Source of the DNA: Burkholderiales bacterium
Lineage (GTDB): Bacteria; Pseudomonadota; Gammaproteobacteria; Burkholderiales; UBA6910
NCBI GenBank assembly: GCA_026005015.1
Contig: BPKG01000003.1
Location: 310,001 to 374,000, forward strand
Direction: 5' to 3'
Length of the DNA stretch: 64,000 nt
The notes beneath the pieces are model-generated. The model saw nothing but the letters and a program-made list of their open reading frames with translations, made no database searches and was not told the DNA's origin. This document shows, one piece after another, positions 55,919 to 64,000 of this stretch (positions are counted from its first letter, which is position 1; each line of letters opens with the position of its first letter). Made by a program: the position numbers and the translations under genes.

Positions 55919-57412
55919 TCAACCCTGCAGGCGCCGGTACTGGATCGCTTCGGCCACATGGATGGCCGAGATGCGCTCGGCGCCCGCCAGGTCGGCGATA
56001 GTGCGGGCCACCTTGAGCACCCGGTGGTAGGCCCGGGCGGAGAGGTTGAGCTGGCCCATGGCCCGGCGCAGCAGGGCCGCCCCTTCCCGCTCGGGCACAC
56101 AGAAGGCGTCGATCTCCTGCACCGATAGTCGGGCGTTGGGCTTGTCCTGGCGCTGGAGCTGGACCCGGTAGGCCCGCTCTACCCGGGCGCGGATGGCGCG
56201 AGAGGGCTCCCCGGTAGGCTGGCCCATGAGTTCCTCTTCGGCCACGGCCGGCACCTCGATCTGCAAGTCGATACGGTCTAGGAGCGGCCCCGAGATGCGG
56301 CCCCGGTAGCGGGCCACCTGGTCCGGGGTGCAGCGGCAGCGACCGCTGAAGTGGCCCAGGTAGCCGCAGGGGCAGGGGTTCATGGCGGCCACGAGCTGGA
56401 AGACCGCAGGAAAATCCGCCTGGCGCGCCGCACGGGACACGGTCACCCGGCCCGACTCCAGGGGCTCCCGCAGCACCTCCAACACCTTGCGGTCAAACTC
56501 GGGCAGCTCGTCCAGGAACAGCACCCCGTGCAGGGCAAGCGAGATTTCCCCTGGCCGCGGGTTGCCGCCGCCTCCCACCAGGGCGACGGCGGAGGCGGTG
56601 TGGTGGGGGGCGCGAAACGGCCGGCGTTTCCACGCCGCGGGGGAAAACCCCTGGCTGCCCAGGGACTGGAGGGCCGCCGCCTCCAGGGCCTGGGCGTCGG
56701 TCATCTCCGGCAGGATGCCCGGGAGCCGGGCGGCCAGCATGCTCTTGCCGGTGCCCGGGGGCCCCACCATGAGGACGCTGTGGCCCCCCGCCGCGGCGAT
56801 TTCCAAGGCCCGCTTGGCCGTCCCCTGGCCGCGCACCTCCTGCATGTCCGGGTATTGGGGCTCGGCGGGCTGGGGAGCTGGGAGGGCCCGCTCCAGGGGC
56901 CGCTTGCCGTGGAGAAAGGCGCACACCTCCAGGAGGCTCCGGGCGCCGTAGACGAGGGCCTCCCCCACCAGGGCCGCCTCCCGGGCGCTCTCCTCCGGCA
57001 GCACGAAGCCGCGCCCATCCCGGGAGGCCCCGTACACCATGGCGAGGGCCCCGCGGATGGAGCGAAGCTCCCCCGTGAGGGCCAGCTCCCCGGCCCATTC
57101 CATCCCGGCGAGCCGCTCCCGGGGGACCTGGCCCGAGGCGGCCAGGATGCCTAGGGCGATGGGCAGGTCGAAGCGGCCGCTCTCCTTGGGAAGGTCGGCG
57201 GGAGCCAGGTTCACCGTGATGCGGCGGTTGGGAAATTCGAAGCGGCTGTTCTGCAGCGCCGCCCGCACCCGGTCCTTGGCTTCCTTCACCTCGGTCTCGG
57301 GCAGGCCCACGATGGTGAAGCCGGGAAGCCCGTTGGCGAGATGCGCCTCCACCGTCACCAGGGGCGCTTCGATTCCAGCGAGCGCCCGGCTGTAGAGCAC
57401 CGCAACGCTCAT
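55919..57412 (-). CDS. comM: ComM/YifB AAA+ helicase
   Basis: A 497-residue Mg-chelatase-like AAA+ protein. The Lon-C-like N-terminal domain is GLPGFTIVGLPETEVKEAKDRV and RITVNLAPADLPKESGRFDL. Walker A is MVGPPGTGKSMLA near 215, Walker B LFLDELPEFDRKVLEVLREP, and the zinc-finger-like MNPCPCGYLG...CRC. ComM promotes branch migration of transformed ssDNA. It ends beside the DUF2721 gene and starts 80 bp after ubiK. Confidence 0.95.
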   Translation of the reverse strand: MSVAVLYSRALAGIEAPLVTVEAHLANGLPGFTIVGLPETEVKEAKDRVRAALQNSRFEFPNRRITVNLAPADLPKESGRFDLPIALGILAASGQVPRERLAGMEWAGELALTGELRSIRGALAMVYGASRDGRGFVLPEESAREAALVGEALVYGARSLLEVCAFLHGKRPLERALPAPQPAEPQYPDMQEVRGQGTAKRALEIAAAGGHSVLMVGPPGTGKSMLAARLPGILPEMTDAQALEAAALQSLGSQGFSPAAWKRRPFRAPHHTASAVALVGGGGNPRPGEISLALHGVLFLDELPEFDRKVLEVLREPLESGRVTVSRAARQADFPAVFQLVAAMNPCPCGYLGHFSGRCRCTPDQVARYRGRISGPLLDRIDLQIEVPAVAEEELMGQPTGEPSRAIRARVERAYRVQLQRQDKPNARLSVQEIDAFCVPEREGAALLRRAMGQLNLSARAYHRVLKVARTIADLAGAERISAIHVAEAIQYRRLQG

Positions 57413-57491
57413 CCGCTGCGGGAGTGAGGGCGAAGACCAGGACGCAAGGGGCCCTGCCCCGCGCCGAAGGGGGGTCCGGCGAGACCCGTGC

Positions 57492-57737
57492 TCACTCCTG
57501 CTCCCCCGCCTGGGCCTCCAGCGCCGCCACCCGGCGCTCCAGGGCTTCCAGCTTTTCCCGGGTGCGGGCGAGCACCTCCCGCTGCACGTCGAATTCCTCC
57601 CGGGTCACCAGGTCGAGGCGGGCGAAGACGCTCGCCAGCAGGGCTTTCAGGTTTTTCTCCAGGTCCTTCGCCGGGCTCGCCGCCAGCACTTCGCTCACCC
57701 TGGAACCGATCTCATCCAGCAGCTCTTTTCTCATCAT
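57492..57737 (-). CDS. ubiK: UbiK-type accessory factor (BMFP domain)
   Basis: An 81-residue protein: MMRKELLDEIGSRVSEVLAA, DLEKNLKALLASVFARLDLV, then a C-terminal coiled coil REEFDVQREVLARTREKLEA. This is the BMFP/UbiK family, which assists ubiquinone synthesis in aerobic proteobacteria. ATG 57737 or 57734 may be used. It precedes comM as in many betaproteobacteria. Confidence 0.88.
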   Translation of the reverse strand: MMRKELLDEIGSRVSEVLAASPAKDLEKNLKALLASVFARLDLVTREEFDVQREVLARTREKLEALERRVAALEAQAGEQE

Positions 57738-57851
57738 CTTCGGGATCCCCTTGGAGCGACGACGTGGGCGCAACTATTCCATCACTTGACCCCCTTGTGC
57801 AATGCCAGACTCCATCGCCGGATCCGCCGGGACGACGACCTCCGCGCCTTG

Positions 57852-57867
57852 GCACCAATATGGTGCA
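57852..57867. promoter_or_regulatory. NtrC-like site 1 upstream of porin-glnK-amtB
   Basis: GCACC-AATAT-GGTGCA fits TGCACC-N5-GGTGCA with only the first base differing. It lies about 110 bp upstream of the sigma-54 promoter. Confidence 0.75.
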
Positions 57868-57881
57868 GCAGGGCACAGCGA

Positions 57882-57898
57882 CGCATCGATTCGGTGCA
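57882..57898. promoter_or_regulatory. NtrC-like site 2 upstream of porin-glnK-amtB
   Basis: CGCATC-GATTC-GGTGCA has one perfect and one weak half site. Its centre is about 30 bp, or three helical turns, from site 1, as in other NtrC enhancers. Confidence 0.6.
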
Positions 57899-57960
57899 TG
57901 GCGCAGGCCGATCCTCCCCCACCTTTATGCAAGCCCATGAACCGACGAACGATTTTCCTT

Positions 57961-57975
57961 TGGCATAAAACCTGC
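57961..57975 (+). promoter_or_regulatory. Sigma-54 promoter of porin-glnK-amtB
   Basis: TGGCATA-AAAC-CTGC has GG and GC at the correct spacing for -24/-12. The porin ATG is 63 bp further on, with GAAAGGAAGG before it. Combined with two NtrC-like sites it indicates induction by nitrogen limitation. Confidence 0.8.
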
Positions 57976-58038
57976 TGAACCGGCGGTGATTTCGTCTAGG
58001 CATCCTCCCAACCGCCGAATAGAAAGGAAGGAATCGTC

Positions 58039-59231
<1,193 letters not shown>

Positions 59232-59240
59232 GAGAATGTC

Positions 59241-60665
59241 ATGAAGCGACTCATCGCACTCTTCGCCCTGTGCGCCTCCCTGGGGGTGGCGGCGCCGGCT
59301 CTCGCGCAGCAGAGCACCGAGGGTGCCGGCGTACCCGCTGCCGCGCAGACAGAAGCCAAGCCGGCGGAAGCGGCACCCGTCACCGCTGCGCCCGTCCCTG
59401 CTCCGGCGGCCCCCGCACCAGCGCCGGCCGAAGAGAAGAAACCCACCCTCGACTCGGGCAGCACCGCCTGGATGATCACCGCCACGGTGCTGGTCATCAT
59501 GATGACCATCCCGGGGCTGGCGCTCTTCTACGGCGGCTTGGTGCGCGCCAAGAACGCGTTGTCCATCCTGATGCAGGTGTTCATCACCTTCTCCCTGGTG
59601 TCGGTGCTGTGGGCCCTTTTCGCCTACAGCCTGGCCTTCACCGAGGGGGCGGGTGCGCTCAACAAGGTGATCGGAGGCCTGTCCAAGGCCTTCATGAAGG
59701 GCATCACGCCCGAGACCCTGAGCGGGGTGATTCCCGAGTACGTCTTCGCTACGTTCCAGATGACCTTCGCCGCCATCACGCCCGCGCTCATCGTCGGAGC
59801 CTTCGCCGAGCGCATCAAGTTCTCCGCAGTGCTTTGGTTCATGGCGTTATGGCTCGTTTTCTGCTATGCGCCCATCGCCCACATGGTGTGGGGCGGCGGC
59901 TGGCTGGCAGACTTGGGCGCCAAGGACTTCGCCGGGGGCACGGTGGTGCACGTCAACGCCGGGATCGCCGGGCTAGTGGGGGCGCTGGTGCTGGGCAAGC
60001 GGGTGGGCTACGGGCGCGAGCCCATGCCGCCCCATAACCTGGGGCTCACCATGGTGGGAGCCTCCCTGCTGTGGGTGGGCTGGTTCGGCTTCAACGTGGG
60101 TTCGCAACTCGCCGCCGACGGCATCGCCGGCATGGTGCTCGCCAACACCCAGTTCGCCACCGCCGCCGCGGTGTTGGGCTGGATGTTCGTGGAGTGGATG
60201 GCGAAGGGCAAGCCCAGCATGCTGGGCGCCGCCTCGGGCGCCATCGCAGGGCTGGTGGCGATCACCCCGGCGTGCGGGTTCGTCGGGCCGATGGGCGCCC
60301 TGGTCATCGGGGCGCTGGCCGGCATCATCTGCTTCTGGGCGGTCACCAGCCTCAAGCACGCCCTCGGCTACGACGACTCGCTGGACGTCTTCGGCGTGCA
60401 CGGCGTGGGCGGCATGCTCGGCGCGATCCTGACCGGCGTCTTCATGTCCGCCGGGCTGGGCGGCGTGGGCTATCCGGAAGGCGTGTCCATGGGCGGGCAG
60501 GTCACGAAGCAAATCATCGCCACCGCGACCACCATCGTGTGGACCGGCATCCTGAGCTTCGTCCTCTACAAGGTGATCGACGCCGTCATCGGGCTGCGGG
60601 TCGCCGAGGAGGAGGAGCGGGAAGGCCTCGACGTCACCTCCCACGGCGAGAAAGCCTACAACTGA
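59241..60665 (+). CDS. amtB: Ammonium transporter AmtB
   Basis: A 474-residue channel. A signal peptide (KRLIALFALCASLGVAAPALA) and an Ala/Pro-rich linker of ~55 residues precede 11 helices, the first TAWMITATVLVIMMTIPGLALFYGGLVRAKN. The conserved FAERIKFSAVLWF, GGTVVHVNAGIAGLVGALVLG (first pore His) and DVFGVHGVGGMLGAILTG (second pore His) are present. GlnK docks on the cytosolic face. It is the last gene of the operon. Confidence 0.97.
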   Translation: MKRLIALFALCASLGVAAPALAQQSTEGAGVPAAAQTEAKPAEAAPVTAAPVPAPAAPAPAPAEEKKPTLDSGSTAWMITATVLVIMMTIPGLALFYGGLVRAKNALSILMQVFITFSLVSVLWALFAYSLAFTEGAGALNKVIGGLSKAFMKGITPETLSGVIPEYVFATFQMTFAAITPALIVGAFAERIKFSAVLWFMALWLVFCYAPIAHMVWGGGWLADLGAKDFAGGTVVHVNAGIAGLVGALVLGKRVGYGREPMPPHNLGLTMVGASLLWVGWFGFNVGSQLAADGIAGMVLANTQFATAAAVLGWMFVEWMAKGKPSMLGAASGAIAGLVAITPACGFVGPMGALVIGALAGIICFWAVTSLKHALGYDDSLDVFGVHGVGGMLGAILTGVFMSAGLGGVGYPEGVSMGGQVTKQIIATATTIVWTGILSFVLYKVIDAVIGLRVAEEEEREGLDVTSHGEKAYN

Positions 60666-60692
60666 GCCATTGATCCTCTGAAGTCGGCCTGG

Positions 60693-60722
60693 ACGGGCGC
60701 CTGAGGGCGCCCGTTTTTTTTT
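60693..60722 (+). terminator. Rho-independent terminator after amtB
   Basis: Stem CGGGCGCC/GGGCGCCCG-type with loop TGA, followed by nine T residues. Confidence 0.93.
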
Positions 60723-60793
60723 GGCGAGCGTCCCCGCGCCGGGCTGGCCCCGGCCGGTTCCGGTAGTAAAATCCTGGTTTTCGGGAAGCTCCC

Positions 60794-62095
60794 ATGAACG
60801 TTCCCCATCTCACCACGGCCCAGTCCGGCCCCCTCCTGGATCTGGAGCGCTCGATCCTCAATGCCATGCCCGCGATCGAGCATTGGCTCCGTGGTCAGTG
60901 GCAGGAGCATGCGGCGCCGTTCTACGCCTCCGTGGATCTGCGCAACAGCGGCTTCAAGCTGGCGCCGGTGGACACCAACCTCTTTCCCGGCGGATTCAAC
61001 AACCTCAATCCGGACTTCCTGCCCTTGTGCGTGCAGGCGGCGATGGCGGCGGTGGAGAAGATCTGCCCCGAGGCGCGGGGCGTGCTGCTGATCCCCGAGA
61101 GCCATACCCGCAACGTCCACTACCTGCAAAACGTGGCCGCCCTCGCCAACATCCTGCGGCTCGCGGGGCTCCACGTGCGCGTGGGAAGCCTGCTGCCGGA
61201 GGTAACCGCCCCCAAGACGATCCCCTTACCGGACGGACAGATCCTTACCCTGGAGCCGCTCCAGCGCAAAGGCAACCGCCTGACCGTCGAAGGCTTCGAC
61301 CCCTGCGCCGTGCTGCTCAACAACGACCTCTCGGCGGGGGTGCCGGAGATCCTCAAGGGGCTAGAGCAGCCGGTGATCCCGCCCCTGGTCGCCGGCTGGA
61401 GCACGCGGCGCAAGTCGCGCCATTTCACCGCCTACGAGCGGGTGGCCAAGGAGTTCGCTGGGCTCATCGGCATCGACCCCTGGCTCATCAACCCCTACTT
61501 CGCCGCCTGCGGCCAGATCAACTTCAAGGAAAAGCGCGGCGAGGAGTGCCTCGCGGCCTACGTGGACGAGATCCTCAAGGACGTGGGCGAGAAGTACCGG
61601 GAGTACGGCATCCGCGAGGCGCCCTTCGCCGTGGTGAAGGCCGACGCCGGCACCTACGGCATGGGCGTGATGATGGTGCGGGACGCCAGCGAGGTGCGGG
61701 AGCTCAACCGCAACCAGCGCAAGAAAATGGCGGTGGTCAAGGAAGGGCTGGAAGTGCACGAGGTGCTGGTTCAGGAGGGCGTCTACACCTACGAGAACAT
61801 CGACGACGCGGTGGCCGAGCCGGTGATCTACATGATCGACCACTTCGTGGTGGGCGGCTTCTACCGGGTGCACACCGCCCGAGGCAAGGACGAGAACCTG
61901 AACGCGCCCGGCATGCACTTCGTGCCCCTCGCCTTCGAGACCTCTTGCCTCACCCCCGACTTCACCGGCAGCCCGGACTGCCCGCCCAACCGGTTCTATG
62001 CCTACAGCGTGGTGGCGCGGCTCGCCCTGGTGGCGGCGGCGATGGAGTTGGAGCAGTATCTGGCCGAGCCCCAGCTCGCCGCGATCTCCGGCTGA
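60794..62095 (+). CDS. gshA: Glutamate-cysteine ligase, proteobacterial GshA type
   Basis: A 433-residue ATP-dependent ligase of the type found in betaproteobacteria and not the E. coli type. SVDLRNSGFKLAPVDTNLFP, GGFNNLNPDF, LIPESHTRNVHYLQNVAAL and FAVVKADAGTYGMGVMMV are diagnostic. It makes gamma-glutamylcysteine, the first step of glutathione synthesis. It is followed 7 bp later by gshB. Confidence 0.95.
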   Translation: MNVPHLTTAQSGPLLDLERSILNAMPAIEHWLRGQWQEHAAPFYASVDLRNSGFKLAPVDTNLFPGGFNNLNPDFLPLCVQAAMAAVEKICPEARGVLLIPESHTRNVHYLQNVAALANILRLAGLHVRVGSLLPEVTAPKTIPLPDGQILTLEPLQRKGNRLTVEGFDPCAVLLNNDLSAGVPEILKGLEQPVIPPLVAGWSTRRKSRHFTAYERVAKEFAGLIGIDPWLINPYFAACGQINFKEKRGEECLAAYVDEILKDVGEKYREYGIREAPFAVVKADAGTYGMGVMMVRDASEVRELNRNQRKKMAVVKEGLEVHEVLVQEGVYTYENIDDAVAEPVIYMIDHFVVGGFYRVHTARGKDENLNAPGMHFVPLAFETSCLTPDFTGSPDCPPNRFYAYSVVARLALVAAAMELEQYLAEPQLAAISG

Positions 62096-62102
62096 GGCGG
62101 GC

Positions 62103-63083
62103 ATGGACCTGCTGTTCATCCTCGACCCCCTCGACAGCCTCAAGACCTACAAGGATTCCTCCTACGCCATGATGCGGGAGGCGGCCGCCCGGGGACATCG
62201 CCTCTGGGCCATGGAGCAGGGCGATCTCGCCTGGCGCAACGGCGGCGTGGTGGGCCACGCGAGGCCCCTTTCCCTGACCGATGACCTTCACGACTGGTAC
62301 CGGGCGGGCGAGGCCGCCGAGACCCCCCTCGAGCGCTTCGACGCGGTGCTCATGCGCAAGGACCCGCCCTTCGACATGGAATACGTTTTCTCCACCTATC
62401 TCCTGGAGCTGGCCGAGGCGGCGGGGACCTGGGTGGTGAACCGGCCCCAGGCGCTGCGGGACTTCAACGAAAAGATGGCCTGCGCCCGGTTTCCCCAGTT
62501 CATCCCGCCTAGCCTGGTGACCCGCCGGCACGACCTGATCCGCGCTTTCCTGGAAGAGCACGGGGACGTGATCCTGAAACCCCTGGACGGCATGGGGGGC
62601 GCCGAGATCTTCCGGGTGCGCCGGGACGACCCCAACTTCAACGTCATCGTGGAGACCCTGACCCGCCACGGCGCCCGCTCGGTGATGGCCCAGCGCTATC
62701 TCCCCGACATCGTCAAGGGAGACAAGCGGGTGTTGGTGATCGACGGGGAACCGGTGCCCTACTGCCTCGCCCGCATCCCTCGGCCCGGGGAAACCCGGGG
62801 CAACCTGGCGGCGGGGGGCAAAGGCGTGGCCCAGCCCCTCTCGCCCCGGGACCGGGAGATCGCGCAAAGCCTCGGGCCGACCCTCAAGGCCCATGGGCTC
62901 CTGCTGGTAGGCCTGGACGTCATCGGCGACTATCTCACCGAGGTGAACGTCACCAGCCCCACCTGCATGGTGGAGATCGCCCAGCAGACGGGTTTCAACG
63001 TGGCCGGCATGATGATCGACGCCCTGGAGCGGGGGGCGGCGCTACGGCACGAGCGGCGCGACCGGCCCAAGGAAATCCCATGA
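62103..63083 (+). CDS. gshB: Glutathione synthetase GshB
   Basis: A 326-residue ATP-grasp enzyme. MDLLFILDPLDSLKTYKDSS is the N-terminus, VLMRKDPPFDMEYVFSTYLLE near 80, DVILKPLDGMGGAEIFRV the ATP site, and TEVNVTSPTCMVEI the C-terminal signature. It completes glutathione from gamma-glutamylcysteine and glycine. ATG 62103 is chosen; sequence before it belongs to gshA in another frame. Confidence 0.97.
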   Translation: MDLLFILDPLDSLKTYKDSSYAMMREAAARGHRLWAMEQGDLAWRNGGVVGHARPLSLTDDLHDWYRAGEAAETPLERFDAVLMRKDPPFDMEYVFSTYLLELAEAAGTWVVNRPQALRDFNEKMACARFPQFIPPSLVTRRHDLIRAFLEEHGDVILKPLDGMGGAEIFRVRRDDPNFNVIVETLTRHGARSVMAQRYLPDIVKGDKRVLVIDGEPVPYCLARIPRPGETRGNLAAGGKGVAQPLSPRDREIAQSLGPTLKAHGLLLVGLDVIGDYLTEVNVTSPTCMVEIAQQTGFNVAGMMIDALERGAALRHERRDRPKEIP

Positions 63084-63135
63084 CGAGCTGCTGGAAAGCG
63101 CGCGGGGCCATGGCTTAAGCTTTCGTCCGGCGCTT

Positions 63136-64000
63136 GTGGCTCGATTGCCTCTTTCCCCGCACCGTTTGCGGTCCCAGCGATTTTGGCGCTTCCCGCTCCT
63201 GGCGCTCGCCCTTGGGGGCTGCGGGGGCGAGCCGGTCCACCAGGAGCAGGCCTACGTCTTCGGCACCCTGGTAGAGGTGACCCTGTACGGGGAGCCCGAG
63301 CCCCGCGCCCGGGCCCTCGCCCGGGAGGTGTTCCGGGAGTTCCAGCGCCTGCACGACCAGTACCACGCCTGGAAGCCGAGCCGGTTGACCGCCCTCAACG
63401 CGGCATTCGCCGCAGGCCCCCAGCCCGTGCCGGTGGAGGAGGAGCTCGCCGGTTTCATCCGGGAGGCGACCGAGCTCTCCCGCCGCTCCGGAGGGCTGTT
63501 CAACCCGGCCATCGGCCGCCTGGTGGCGCTGTGGGGCTTCCACGGGGAAACCTTCGAGCCGCGCCTGCCGGAGGCCGGCGCCGTGGCCCGGCTCGTGGCC
63601 CAGCGCCCCGCCATGGAAGACATCGTTCTGGCGCAAGGAACCGCGGCGAGCCGCAACCCGGCGGTGCAGCTCGACTTCGGGGGCTACCTCAAGGGCAAGG
63701 CCCTGGACCACGCGGCCCGGCTGCTACGGGGGAAAGGGGTGGCCAACGCCCTCATCAACGTGGGGGGCAACGTGCTCGCCCTGGGCCGCCGGGGGGATCG
63801 GCCCTGGCGCGTGGGCATCCAGCACCCGCGCAAGCCCGGGCCCATCGCCGTGCTCGATCTCCAGGACGGGGAGGCGATCGGTACCTCCGGCGACTACCAG
63901 CGGTATTTCGAGCTGGACGGCCGGCGCTACTGCCATCTCATCGACCCGCGTACCGGCCTGCCGGGGCAAAGCGCCCAATCGGCCACGGTGCTGGCCCCGC
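63136..64000 (+). CDS. apbE: FAD:protein FMN transferase ApbE (3' truncated by window end)
   Basis: A lipoprotein-type ApbE. The GTG start gives ARLPLSPHRLRSQRFWRF, then the lipobox LALGGC near residue 34. Downstream AYVFGTLVEVTLYG, DQYHAWKPSRLTALN, SGGLFNPAIGRLVALWGFHG, QLDFGGYLKGKALDHA and ALINVGGNVLALG are ApbE blocks, and EAIGTSGDYQRYF and HLIDPRTGLPGQSAQSATV hold the Mg2+ site. It transfers FMN to Thr of Nqr/Rnf-type proteins. The gene runs off the window, still open at 64000. Confidence 0.93.
   Translation, partial: MARLPLSPHRLRSQRFWRFPLLALALGGCGGEPVHQEQAYVFGTLVEVTLYGEPEPRARALAREVFREFQRLHDQYHAWKPSRLTALNAAFAAGPQPVPVEEELAGFIREATELSRRSGGLFNPAIGRLVALWGFHGETFEPRLPEAGAVARLVAQRPAMEDIVLAQGTAASRNPAVQLDFGGYLKGKALDHAARLLRGKGVANALINVGGNVLALGRRGDRPWRVGIQHPRKPGPIAVLDLQDGEAIGTSGDYQRYFELDGRRYCHLIDPRTGLPGQSAQSATVLAP

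Overview
The window is high-GC chromosomal DNA of a betaproteobacterium. The evidence is gene content and order: thiS-thiG-trmB, mtgA-aroE-tonB-rnb, comM-ubiK, a TorF-type porin ahead of glnK-amtB, and the proteobacterial-type gshA-gshB followed by apbE. The Nitrosomonadales/Rhodocyclales/Burkholderiales all fit, and the genus cannot be fixed from sequence alone.

Layout. (1) 1-13.1 kb is mostly housekeeping: a lipocalin-like hydratase end, an anti-sigma-like protein, a tRNA-Gly cluster, thiazole synthesis, trmB, an OsmC protein, a disulfide oxidoreductase, mgtE, mtgA, aroE, tonB and an RNase II family gene. (2) About 13.4-35.5 kb is an accessory defence and toxin-antitoxin island between rnb and yqiA. 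It holds three COG1373/DUF4143 ATPases, a GmrSD-like DUF262-DUF1524 gene, a small winged-helix gene with an operator array, a Fic enzyme, a SNF2 helicase-Mod-DarT-DarG-Res operon, a HEPN protein, a VapBC-like pair and an AbrB-Doc pair. Decayed pieces of a type I R-M system (hsdM before, hsdR after) bracket the central operon. No integrase or transposase is visible. (3) 35.6-47.8 kb: yqiA, a TRAP transporter behind a good sigma-54 promoter, a gamma-glutamyltransferase-family hydrolase, mpl, HU, mscL, an M48 protease and a geranylgeranyl-reductase-like flavoprotein. (4) 47.8-55.4 kb is methionine synthesis: metH, a rhodanese, and metE divergent from metR. (5) 55.4-64 kb: a DUF2721 protein, comM, ubiK, then a nitrogen-regulated unit (two NtrC-like sites, a sigma-54 promoter, porin, glnK, amtB), then gshA, gshB and the start of apbE.

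How it works together. The central operon pairs a DNA adenine methyltransferase with a type III-like helicase-nuclease and a SNF2 translocase, with the DNA ADP-ribosylating toxin DarT and antitoxin DarG placed between Mod and Res. This looks like restriction plus an abortive or guard module in one transcription unit. The nitrogen block (glnK-amtB) and the TRAP operon both carry -24/-12 promoters.

Caution. Many genes, including the core genes metH, metE, mpl, a DUF2721 gene and a porin, are full length but interrupted by one-base indels, mostly insertions. DarG is broken beside an intact DarT. Sequencing or assembly error is therefore a serious alternative to pseudogenisation. Genes of this sort are annotated over their full span and marked frameshifted.

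The most unusual small-scale structure is a second tRNA-Gly gene interrupted in its T loop by a roughly 118-nt multi-hairpin element. The element belongs to a three-copy local family whose hairpins show compensatory base changes.
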